The translations under genes were made by a program, and so were the position numbers. 17,665 nucleotides of DNA from Microcaldota archaeon (GTDB lineage: Archaea > Micrarchaeota > Micrarchaeia > Micrarchaeales > Micrarchaeaceae): the NCBI GenBank assembly GCA_021793035.1, contig JAJYTM010000005.1, positions 1 through 17,665 on the forward strand. The letters run 5' to 3'. The notes under the pieces are model-generated. The model saw only the letters and a program-made list of their open reading frames with translations, had not been told where the DNA came from and made no database searches. Each line of letters opens with the position of its first letter. Positions within the stretch are counted from its first letter, which is position 1. Of the stretch, positions 1 through 5,125 are shown one piece after another.

Positions 1-491
1 ATGCTCGTAGTTATGACCTCTCCCTCCTTAACCGTCTTGTCCTTGCCTATTACGACCTTTCCCTTCTGTATCTGAACGTCTATGCCTGCCTGCTTCAGCT
101 CCGTTACGGCCTGCCCAGGCTGCAGTGTGGTCTCCCCGCTGCTTATGTGTATGTCGGATGGTGCCTTCTGGTTGGGCTTGGCCGCGAGCTTGAGCGAATT
201 CGACTTGAATTCCCTGTAGAGCTCGAACGGATCCTTGTTGCTCATCACTATGGCCGATGTGCCCTCAATGTGCTTGACAAGGTCCTTCGACCTGCTGTCG
301 CTCTCAAGTATCTTTATAAGCAGATTCTTCCTGCCCATCACTACCTTTATGCTGCCGCGCATCCTGTTCTTCGACAGCTGCAGCAGCTTGTCAGGTATGC
401 TGCCTACTGGCATTATGCCTATGGTCTTGTAGCTCTTGAGCTCCTTGCTCGCCGATTCTACAAATTTTTCCTTCTGATCTCTTGTAAGCAT
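1..491 (-). CDS. rpl10: Large ribosomal subunit protein uL10 (P0), C-terminal part outside window
   Basis: uL10/P0 is the base of the ribosomal stalk: it binds 23S rRNA in the GTPase-associated centre and carries the L12/P1 dimers that recruit translation factors. The 163 complete codons seen start MLTRDQKEKF and include the RNA-binding N-terminal domain, with the stretches KTIGIMPVGSIPDKLLQ and VVMGRKNLLIK typical of archaeal P0. The later part (KPNQKAPSDI) leads into the archaeal insertion domain. The gene runs off the window start, so the L12-binding C-terminal helices are not visible. It follows uL1 by 7 bases. Its Shine-Dalgarno GTGAT overlaps the uL1 stop codon (TAGTGAT), which points to co-transcription and coupled translation. 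The start is the ATG complementary to 489-491. Identification is confident. Confidence 0.95.
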   Translation of the reverse strand, partial: MLTRDQKEKFVESASKELKSYKTIGIMPVGSIPDKLLQLSKNRMRGSIKVVMGRKNLLIKILESDSRSKDLVKHIEGTSAIVMSNKDPFELYREFKSNSLKLAAKPNQKAPSDIHISSGETTLQPGQAVTELKQAGIDVQIQKGKVVIGKDKTVKEGEVITTS

Positions 492-498
492 AAAATCA

Positions 499-1131
499 CT
501 ACAATATCTTTATCGGCGTGCTCATTGTGAGCTTCATGTATATCGACCGCAGCGTATGCTTGCCGAGCTGCTTCGCCAGCGTGTTTATGACAGCATCCAC
601 ATTCTCTGTTATCTGGTCCGTGCTCATCTTCTCAGTGCCTACCATGCAGTGCACAGTGGGCAGGTATTTGCCCTTGCTCCTTATGTATATCGACTTGCTC
701 ACGTTCTTTACCATATCCTCGATGCTCGTGCCAACTATGGGCTTTGGCATCTTGTTCCTCGGTCCGAGGAACTGACCAAGCGCCTTGGCAATCTGGGGCA
801 TCAGGCTCGGCTGGGCTATTAGCTCATAGCTTAGGAGTTCGTGCTGCTTTGACGCATCAGCAGACATCGAGGCCAGCTCGGGGCTCTTTATAACCTTCAC
901 GCCCAGGGTATTTGCCTTGTCTACAATATCGGGGCTGTCGGCAAACACCGCTACGCCCCCTCCCTTGCCCTTGCCGTTCGGCAGCGCTATGGCGAGATTG
1001 AGCCTGTTCGCAGGCTTGCTGAAATCCACGCCTTTAAAATTGACCGCAAGCTCTACGCTCTGGGCGAACTTCCTCTTGCCCTTATTTTCATTTATGTAGG
1101 CGTCAATCTTCTTCTTCAGATCTTCTTCCAT
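499..1131 (-). CDS. rpl1: Large ribosomal subunit protein uL1
   Basis: uL1 forms the mobile stalk beside the E site and binds 23S rRNA helices 76-78. In several archaea it also represses its own mRNA. The 210-residue length is normal. The L1 signature LGPRNKMPKP lies at about residues 122-131, preceded by LNLAIALPNGKGKGGG near 44-59. The ATG at 1131 has a good upstream GGAGGGA about seven bases away. It is followed after 7 bases by uL10, giving the archaeal order uL1-uL10. A TATA box about 65-75 bases upstream gives it its own promoter, separate from uS2. Autoregulation by uL1 binding to the leader is plausible from the family, but I did not identify a binding site. Confidence 0.96.
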   Translation of the reverse strand: MEEDLKKKIDAYINENKGKRKFAQSVELAVNFKGVDFSKPANRLNLAIALPNGKGKGGGVAVFADSPDIVDKANTLGVKVIKSPELASMSADASKQHELLSYELIAQPSLMPQIAKALGQFLGPRNKMPKPIVGTSIEDMVKNVSKSIYIRSKGKYLPTVHCMVGTEKMSTDQITENVDAVINTLAKQLGKHTLRSIYMKLTMSTPIKIL

Positions 1132-1196
1132 TAATATCCCTCCTGCATGGTGCAGTGCTTGCGGGAAAACAAGTCAACTTTTATTTAGGTGGGAAA

Positions 1197-1206
1197 CCTA
1201 TATAAA
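1197..1206 (-). promoter_or_regulatory. TATA box for uL1-uL10
   Basis: Reading the minus strand, TTTATATAGG lies 66-75 bases before the uL1 start codon, in the 94-base gap after the uS2 stop. Transcription would begin about 25 bases downstream, near 1170, giving a leader of roughly 40 bases that contains the GGAGGGA ribosome-binding site. The call is based on sequence match and position only. Confidence 0.6.
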
Positions 1207-1225
1207 CATTTGCAAATTTCCTGCC

Positions 1226-1834
1226 TTACCTGCTTTCTACCTTGGCCTCGAAATCCTCCACCTTGTATGTGAACTCATCGTTAGTCTTTATGCTGCCGCG
1301 CTCCTTGAGCACCTCTCTCGTGAGCAGGTAGTACACGAAGGCGAGTGCCCTCCTGCCCCTGTTGTTCACCGGTATGAGAATATCGGTGTACTTCGTCGAA
1401 TTGTCAGTGTCGCTCAGCGCGATTATCGGTATGTTTATCTTGCTTGCCTCCTTTATGGCCTGCTTCTCGTTCCTCGAGTCGCTTATGAAAAGCAGCGCTG
1501 GCTCCATGAAGTCCGGCCTGCCCGGGTTCGTGAATATGCCTGGGTTCACCCTCCCTTCTAGGAACTTGGCCCCTATGAGCTCGGCGAACTTCTTCGCGGC
1601 GTATATTGCGTATATCCTAGAAGCAGTTACGACAACCTTGTTCGGGTCGTACCTTGCGAGCACCCTCGCCGCAATCTTTATCCGCGAGTCTATGGTCTTG
1701 ACGTCAAGCAGGTAAAGCCCATCCTCGCGTATCTTGTATATGAACCGGGACATGCCGGGCGCCTTGACCTTTGTCGCGATGTGTATTCCTTCTTCTAAGT
1801 ATTCGTTTTGGTTAACGAGCAATTCATCTTCCAT
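1226..1834 (-). CDS. rps2: Small ribosomal subunit protein uS2
   Basis: uS2 (eukaryotic SA/p40 family) sits at the head-platform junction of the 30S subunit. The 202-residue product has the archaeal uS2 hallmarks: RFIYKIREDGLYLLDV near residues 30-45, the NPGIFTNP stretch near 97-104 (related to the PGTLTNP block of homologues), then IPIIALSDTDN and ILIPVNNRG. I chose the ATG at 1834 rather than the in-frame GTG nine bases upstream, because that GTG lies within the AAGGTG ribosome-binding site six bases before the ATG. The gene begins only 13 bases after the 3' end of tRNA-Pro, so the two are probably made as one transcript and separated by tRNA 3' processing. rpoN ends 56 bases before the tRNA. 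Confidence 0.95.
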   Translation of the reverse strand: MEDELLVNQNEYLEEGIHIATKVKAPGMSRFIYKIREDGLYLLDVKTIDSRIKIAARVLARYDPNKVVVTASRIYAIYAAKKFAELIGAKFLEGRVNPGIFTNPGRPDFMEPALLFISDSRNEKQAIKEASKINIPIIALSDTDNSTKYTDILIPVNNRGRRALAFVYYLLTREVLKERGSIKTNDEFTYKVEDFEAKVESR

Positions 1835-1861
1835 TTTATACACCTTCTGGGGCCGCCGAGA

Positions 1862-1874
1862 TTTTCAAGTGCTT
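1862..1874 (-). other. Putative 13-nt tRNA-Pro intron B (T-loop, after position 59)
   Basis: On the minus strand the junctions read TTCA-AA|A-AGCACT-TGAA-AA|T. A four-pair helix TTCA/TGAA is flanked by a 5' bulge AAA and a 3' bulge AAT, each cut after its second base. Once intron A is gone, the T-stem CCGAG/CTCGG stacks directly beneath this helix, giving a bulge-helix-loop substrate. The A-runs leave the exact boundary uncertain by one or two bases. Confidence 0.6.
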
Positions 1875-1880
1875 TTTGAA

Positions 1881-1892
1881 TTCCCGAAAGTT
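1881..1892 (-). other. Putative 12-nt tRNA-Pro intron A (between T-stem and T-loop)
   Basis: On the minus strand the junctions read CCCG-AG|A-ACTTT-CGGG-AA|T. A four-pair helix CCCG/CGGG has a 5' bulge AGA and a 3' bulge AAT, each cut after the second base. Excision joins T-stem CCGAG to TTCAAA. The outer helix is weak (about two pairs), so this is a relaxed substrate that would need a splicing endonuclease of broad specificity. Confidence 0.55.
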
Positions 1893-1973
1893 CTCGGGTC
1901 GCCAGCACCCCAAGCTGGAAGCCTACCAAGCTAGCAGACGGCCCCATTGATTATTATTTTCAAACACTTACAT

Positions 1974-1981
1974 ATTTATAA
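1974..1981 (-). promoter_or_regulatory. TATA box for tRNA-Pro and uS2
   Basis: TTATAAAT on the minus strand lies 29-36 bases before the tRNA-Pro 5' end, in the 56-base gap after rpoN. The spacing suits initiation near the mature tRNA 5' end. No second box lies between the tRNA and uS2, so uS2 probably depends on this promoter. Confidence 0.6.
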
Positions 1982-2001
1982 CGCAATCATGTTCTATGCT
2001 T

Positions 2002-2205
2002 TCAGCTCTTGTTGCCCATCGTTATGAATTCGTCTATGAGCTCTATGTTGCTGACGAACATGCGCCTGCAGCAGTACCTCTTGACTCCAAGGCTGTCGAG
2101 TACCTTTGCAGGATCCTCGTGCTCCGTGTTCACTCTTTTGTCGTATTCTTCCCATTTGTCAGCAAGCACTGCACCGCAGCTGAAGCATCTAACCGGCATC
2201 ATCAT
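2002..2205 (-). CDS. rpoN: DNA-directed RNA polymerase subunit N (Rpo10)
   Basis: Rpo10 is the small zinc-binding subunit that joins the D/L platform of archaeal RNA polymerase (eukaryotic Rpb10, bacterial-alpha-side assembly). The 67-residue protein has the expected zinc ligands: CFSC at residues 7-10 and the CC pair at 45-46 inside RYCCRRM. It ends with an acidic helix (IELIDEFI). The first of three consecutive ATG codons is used here because homologues begin with a short hydrophobic run before PVRC. A perfect GGTGAT lies four bases upstream and overlaps the uS9 end. It is the last gene of the eL18-uL13-uS9-rpoN run. The rpoK and enolase genes often found next in other archaea are absent; tRNA-Pro follows instead. 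Confidence 0.96.
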   Translation of the reverse strand: MMMPVRCFSCGAVLADKWEEYDKRVNTEHEDPAKVLDSLGVKRYCCRRMFVSNIELIDEFITMGNKS

Positions 2206-2217
2206 TCATATCACCAA

Positions 2218-2748
2218 TCATCTGTACGAAGTCTGGAACCTCGCCCTTGCCTTAGGTCCAAGGTACTTCTTGGGCTCGACCCTCCTGTTGTCGTCTACCA
2301 GCACTGTCCTGTCGTATTTGAGGAACTCCTTCCTTACCACATCGCCTTCGGAGAATTCTGCAAGCGCCTTGGCTATCGAATTCCTTACCGCCTGTGCCTG
2401 CGATACCCTGCCCCCTCCCTCAACTGATACCTCTATGTCGGACTTGTGCATCGCTTCCCTGGTCAGCGGCGACACGAAAACAGGCTCTAGCATGAGCATC
2501 CTGAGCTCCTCCGGCTCTATGACTGTTACTGGCACGCCGTTGACCCTTATAGAGCCAGCTCCCGTCCTTATCCTTGCCCTAGCTATTGACCTCTTCCTCC
2601 TTCCGCTTACCACTATCACTTTCTCGGAGCTTTGCGACTTCTTCCTTGCCGGTGCGCGCTTCTTTGCCGTTTTTCCCTCTGGCAGCGCCTCTTCGGTGCG
2701 TATTTCTTGCGACGGATCCTTCTCAATCATTATCTCTTTTTCAGCCAT
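2218..2748 (-). CDS. rps9: Small ribosomal subunit protein uS9, with N-terminal extension
   Basis: uS9 lies in the 30S head, and its C-terminal tail reaches the P-site tRNA. The core begins at VVSGRRKRSIARARI (about residue 46 of 176) and contains GGGRVSQAQAVRNSIAKAL and the carboxyl end KKYLGPKARARFQTSYR, ending in the usual basic tail. About 43 residues precede the core, first acidic (MAEKEIMIEKDPSQE) and then strongly basic (AKKRAPARKK). Typical archaeal uS9 is near 135 residues. I chose the ATG at 2748 over an in-frame TTG at 2769 that overlaps the uL13 stop; a weak GTTGAT lies three bases before the chosen ATG. It belongs to the S9 operon between uL13 and rpoN. Confidence 0.95.
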   Translation of the reverse strand: MAEKEIMIEKDPSQEIRTEEALPEGKTAKKRAPARKKSQSSEKVIVVSGRRKRSIARARIRTGAGSIRVNGVPVTVIEPEELRMLMLEPVFVSPLTREAMHKSDIEVSVEGGGRVSQAQAVRNSIAKALAEFSEGDVVRKEFLKYDRTVLVDDNRRVEPKKYLGPKARARFQTSYR

Positions 2749-2765
2749 AATATCAACTGCATCTA

Positions 2766-3233
2766 TCAATCATTTGCCCTCTTGTATCCAAGCAGCTCTG
2801 ACAGTTCCTTCACCGTCATCGTGTTGACGAACATTCCCCTGACATCTTTAACTTTCAATTCCTCGATCTTTGCTCCCTCGAACGCCTTGGGCACGCCCAC
2901 GAATACAAGCAGCCTCCTGTACGCGTCCTTGCCGTGCGGCTTCCTATACGGAATCATGCCGCGTATTATCCTCTTCACGAGCATGTCGGGCCTCCTCGGC
3001 CAATAAGCGGAATGCTCCGGATTTGCCTTTTCCTTCAGGTTGACCCTGGTAGTGTATCTTTTCACTATGTCGTTCTTGCTGCCGCTTATTACTGCCTTCT
3101 CGGCGTTTATCACAGCAACCTTCTTGCCCTGCAGAAGGCTCTTGGCCGTTACGCTGGCAACCCTGCCGACTACCTTCCTGTCCGCGTCAATTACCAAATA
3201 CTCGCTTGGTTTGATGTCTCTCATATGAATCAT
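2766..3233 (-). CDS. rpl13: Large ribosomal subunit protein uL13
   Basis: uL13 is an early-assembling 50S protein. The 155-residue product carries VIDADRKVVGRVAS near residues 14-27, INAEKAVISGS, the archaeal/eukaryotic block PRRPDMLVKRIIRGMIP near 79-95, and the acidic-aliphatic C-terminus ending in GYKRAND. The first ATG overlaps the eL18 stop by four bases (ATGA), suggesting translational coupling. A second in-frame ATG at 3224 has TGAT five bases upstream and could be the real start. The spacing to uS9 is short, so the genes are surely co-transcribed. Confidence 0.95.
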   Translation of the reverse strand: MIHMRDIKPSEYLVIDADRKVVGRVASVTAKSLLQGKKVAVINAEKAVISGSKNDIVKRYTTRVNLKEKANPEHSAYWPRRPDMLVKRIIRGMIPYRKPHGKDAYRRLLVFVGVPKAFEGAKIEELKVKDVRGMFVNTMTVKELSELLGYKRAND

Positions 3234-3595
3234 ACTATTATGTCTATTTTTGCCTTCTCCTTGTCGACTATGCCATACAGCTCATTTATGCTTATTATGC
3301 TGCAGCCGGAATCGCGCAGCGCTTTTTCAGCGCTCTCCGAATACTCTACTGCTGCTATCCTCACTTTGTGGCTGAGCTTGCCCTTGCCCAGCACCTTACC
3401 TGGGACAACTACGAGGTCGTTCTCCTTCGAATGCCTGCCTATCTTGTATATGTCGACGCTGGCGCTGCTCCTCGCAGGCACTGCAACATTCTTGTAAATG
3501 CTCTTCCATAAGCCCTTGTGCTTGCTCTCCTTCATGCCCTTGCTGGCAATGTCCATCCATTCCTTGGTTGGGGCTCTTTCTATGTTAAGTTTCAT
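3230..3595 (-). CDS. rpl18e: Large ribosomal subunit protein eL18 (L18e)
   Basis: eL18 is an archaeal/eukaryotic 50S protein of the uL15 fold. The 121-residue product shows the family pattern: an N-terminal helix, SIYKNVAVPARSSASVDIYKI near 32-52, then VVVPGKVLGKGKLSHKVRIAA near 62-82, followed by a hydrophobic C-terminal segment. The ATG at 3595 has GGTGA six bases upstream. That site sits in the 18-base gap after tRNA-Leu, so cleavage at the tRNA 3' end would leave this gene with a very short leader containing the ribosome-binding site. tRNA-Leu ahead of eL18 is a conserved arrangement of the archaeal S9 operon, known to me from haloarchaea. Confidence 0.95.
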   Translation of the reverse strand: MKLNIERAPTKEWMDIASKGMKESKHKGLWKSIYKNVAVPARSSASVDIYKIGRHSKENDLVVVPGKVLGKGKLSHKVRIAAVEYSESAEKALRDSGCSIISINELYGIVDKEKAKIDIIV

Positions 3596-3613
3596 GACTT
3601 TTCACCATAATCA

Positions 3614-3713
3614 TGCGAGGGGTGAGATTTGAACTCACGCAGCCACTAAAGGCACAAGAGTTCTGATTTTCATCCTCAGTCTTGCGCATTTGACCATGCT
3701 CTGCCACCCTCGC
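3614..3713 (-). tRNA. tRNA-Leu(GAG) with 13-nt intron at 37/38
   Basis: The acceptor stem GCGAGGG/CCCTCGC is perfect, with discriminator A and no encoded CCA. The D-arm pairs GCA/TGC, and the T-arm is GTGAG-TTCAAAT-CTCAC. The long variable arm contains GCC/GGC, as expected for a class II leucine tRNA. The anticodon stem CAAGA/TCTTG encloses 20 bases; taking out 13 (3661-3673) leaves the loop CTGAGGC with anticodon GAG. The mature length is 87 bases. The gene starts 19 bases after rpoD and ends 18 bases before eL18, so it is probably processed out of the rpoD-eL18 transcript. Confidence 0.93.
3661..3673 (-). other. 13-nt tRNA-Leu intron (canonical position 37/38)
   Basis: On the minus strand the junctions read CTGA-GG|A-TGAAAA-TCAG-AA|C. 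The four-pair helix CTGA/TCAG stacks on the anticodon stem, with a 5' bulge GGA and a 3' bulge AAC, each cut after the second base. There is no inner helix, only a six-base loop, so this is a bulge-helix-loop rather than a full bulge-helix-bulge. Confidence 0.8.
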
Positions 3714-3732
3714 ATATCAGCGTACATTTTGA

Positions 3733-4311
3733 TCAGCTTATCTTCTTCAGCTCCTTTTTTAGCTCTTTCACTTCCTCCTTTATGCTCTCTATGGCCTTGT
3801 ATGCTATCTCCTTGGGTGACATCTGGCCGAAGGTCTCTATGTAAAACTTGAATGATGTATCATCTATTGGCTCGAAAGTCACGAACCCTGGCTGGAACTT
3901 TGCGTGCTTGGCTCCATTGCCGAGCACCGCCTTGCCCTCTATCCTCAATTTCTGCCCTTCGGCGAGCTTTATTATGGGTATGCCTTCATTGGCAACCCGT
4001 ACCTCCTTGTCAGAGCTCACGAGGTCTTTCGAGTAAACTATTCCTGGGCCGGATGCATCAAGCGTGAACAGCACCTCATCCGCCTCGCCATAACCCTTCT
4101 GGGGCGTAGATATTGGCACCAGGCCTATACGGTGTGCTATGTACTCGTCGAATATGGCGCTTGTGTTCTCATAGAACATTGCCTTGTCTATGGCGAAGCA
4201 CTTGACCCTGTTCATTACGGCGCGCCTGAGCGTGTTCACATGATAGTTGTCAGTGCCGCTCACTTCGAATTGCAGCGCCTTTTCATCGTCTTCTATGATT
4301 TTTATCTTCAT
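3733..4311 (-). CDS. rpoD: DNA-directed RNA polymerase subunit D (Rpo3)
   Basis: Rpo3 is the archaeal counterpart of bacterial alpha and eukaryotic Rpb3/AC40. With subunits L, N and P it forms the assembly platform of RNA polymerase. The 192-residue product has the signature VNTLRRAVMNRVKCFAID near residues 25-42 and NTSAIFDEYIAHRIGLVPI near 49-67. A long lysine/glutamate-rich helix closes the C-terminus. There is no cysteine-rich ferredoxin-like domain, so this is the short form without an iron-sulfur cluster. The ATG at 4311 is preferred to upstream in-frame codons because GGAGTGA lies four bases before it. tRNA-Leu follows 19 bases after the stop. Confidence 0.95.
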   Translation of the reverse strand: MKIKIIEDDEKALQFEVSGTDNYHVNTLRRAVMNRVKCFAIDKAMFYENTSAIFDEYIAHRIGLVPISTPQKGYGEADEVLFTLDASGPGIVYSKDLVSSDKEVRVANEGIPIIKLAEGQKLRIEGKAVLGNGAKHAKFQPGFVTFEPIDDTSFKFYIETFGQMSPKEIAYKAIESIKEEVKELKKELKKIS

Positions 4312-4344
4312 GGGGTCACTCCATAAGGGCATCGGCATGCGTGC

Positions 4345-4390
4345 CAAATATACATAAACGTGTCGAAATGCATAAAACCTGCATATAAAA
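4345..4390 (-). promoter_or_regulatory. Candidate TATA boxes for rpoD
   Basis: Two A/T-rich boxes lie upstream of rpoD on the minus strand: TTTTATATG at about 4382-4390 (leader near 48 bases) and TTTATGTATA near 4350-4359 (leader near 15 bases, just containing GGAGTGA). They share a roughly 110-base A/T-rich divergent promoter region with the plus-strand gene at 4496. The two cannot be told apart by eye. Confidence 0.45.
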
Positions 4391-4407
4391 TAAATAGCTT
4401 AAATAGC

Positions 4408-4433
4408 TTATATACAATAGTTTATTTATATAT
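4408..4433 (+). promoter_or_regulatory. Candidate TATA boxes for the 209-aa plus-strand gene
   Basis: TTATATAC (4408-4415) and TTTATATAT (4425-4433) would place transcription starts near 4438 and 4456 respectively. Only the first would include the whole hairpin-forming leader at 4441-4479. Confidence 0.45.
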
Positions 4434-4440
4434 TGTGGTA

Positions 4441-4479
4441 GGCGCAGCGGTTAGCGGAACAGGCACTAAGCCAAGCGCC
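4441..4479 (+). promoter_or_regulatory. Leader inverted repeat upstream of the 209-aa gene
   Basis: GGCGC at 4441-4445 pairs with GCGCC at 4475-4479, and TTAG at 4451-4454 pairs with CTAA at 4466-4469, with a small internal loop between. It is GC-rich in an otherwise A/T-rich gap and lies 17 bases before the start codon. Its function is unknown; it could control translation or be a fragment of a small RNA. Confidence 0.35.
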
Positions 4480-4495
4480 GCCCGCATATAGGTAC

Positions 4496-5125
4496 ATGAA
4501 TGATTTTATGAGTCTGGAGAAAGCGCTTGACGACGAGATGAAGAAGCCAGGTTTCGGTACAGCCAACTGCCACCTGTCATTCAAGGAACGGCCCCACATA
4601 TCGAAGTCAAAAGTTGATATGGCTGACGGCGCAACATACATAAACATAGGGGAGAGTTTCAGGGCCAGATACAGCGCCATCTCCGCGAAGTACATCGCAT
4701 CTGTAAACATGACGTACGACCTTTTGCTGAGCGTATACGACGTCGACACAAAGGACCTGTTTGCAATGCGCGTCCTGAAGCATGCAACCGATACGTTCAA
4801 GGCTCTCGAGAAGTATACCTCGGGAATCAGCCGCAACAAATACAAGCGCTTCGAAGCCAGGCTGATAGGCATGCAGAACAAGCAGGACTACAGCATACTG
4901 ATGCCTATATTCAAGATACTCGGCAGGTACAAGGTGCCTGTGGTGGAGGTGGACCTGTTCGGCGACCAGATTAGGCACATAGCTCTGGAGACATTTTTGG
5001 GGGTCAGCTTCAACGTGTTGCTCCTAGACAGGATATACAGGCCAGGGGAGCTCAACAACCAGATGACACATGAACAGCTTGAGGCGCAGCTCATGAAAAG
5101 CGCCGCTTCGCCGGTCAAGAAGTGA
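4496..5125 (+). CDS. Conserved-looking hypothetical protein, 209 aa
   Basis: I do not recognise this family. The product is soluble with no signal peptide or membrane segment, mixed alpha/beta by appearance. A basic/polar stretch around 20-45 is followed by a helical region (residues 55-110) and a beta/alpha-like half, YKVPVVEVDLFGDQIRHIAL near 145-164, with hydrophobic strand VSFNVLLLDRIY. Codon use matches its neighbours, and the frame is open throughout with strong third-position G/C bias, which supports a real gene. An in-frame ATG at 4508 has TGAT closely upstream and may be the true start. The 3' end overlaps thpR by 11 bases tail to tail. It has its own A/T-rich promoter region and a hairpin in the leader. 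Confidence 0.8.
   Translation: MNDFMSLEKALDDEMKKPGFGTANCHLSFKERPHISKSKVDMADGATYINIGESFRARYSAISAKYIASVNMTYDLLLSVYDVDTKDLFAMRVLKHATDTFKALEKYTSGISRNKYKRFEARLIGMQNKQDYSILMPIFKILGRYKVPVVEVDLFGDQIRHIALETFLGVSFNVLLLDRIYRPGELNNQMTHEQLEAQLMKSAASPVKK

Larger units (their letters stand above)
1848..1945 (-). tRNA. tRNA-Pro(GGG) with two putative microintrons in the T-arm
   Basis: The acceptor stem GGGGCCG/CGGCCCC pairs perfectly with discriminator A; no CCA is encoded. The anticodon arm is CCAGC-TTGGGGT-GCTGG, so the anticodon is GGG. The D-arm has GCT/GGC pairing with a loop containing GG. The variable region is CGAC. The T-stem CCGAG/CTCGG is intact, but 32 bases separate its strands instead of 7. 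Removing 12 bases (1881-1892) and 13 bases (1862-1874) leaves the canonical T-loop TTCAAAT and a 73-base mature tRNA. No single excision restores a TTCRANY T-loop. The 5' end lies about 28 bases downstream of a TATA box, and uS2 follows 13 bases after the 3' end. The identity is firm; the two-intron interpretation is inference. Confidence 0.88.

Noticed and set aside
147..530. 127-codon plus-strand open frame near the window start
   Set aside because: It is the antisense of uL10, whose minus-strand frame gives a clear P0 protein.
1881..1896. CCCGA/TCGGG hairpin taken as the real T-arm or as a terminator
   Set aside because: Its loop lacks TTC and it is not followed by a T-tract. The true T-stem CCGAG/CTCGG abuts the acceptor stem, so the hairpin is better explained by the intron.
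1849..1945. tRNA read on the plus strand
   Set aside because: The acceptor stem is palindromic in appearance, but the plus-strand anticodon loop would lack U33 and no T-loop forms. The minus strand fits tRNA-Pro throughout.
2009..2827. 272-codon plus-strand open frame across rpoN and uS9
   Set aside because: It is antisense to two certain genes, with a low-complexity Ser/Leu/Thr composition typical of a shadow frame.
4426..4881. 151-codon minus-strand open frame
   Set aside because: It is antisense to the 209-aa gene, without a ribosome-binding site and with cysteine/serine-rich shadow composition.
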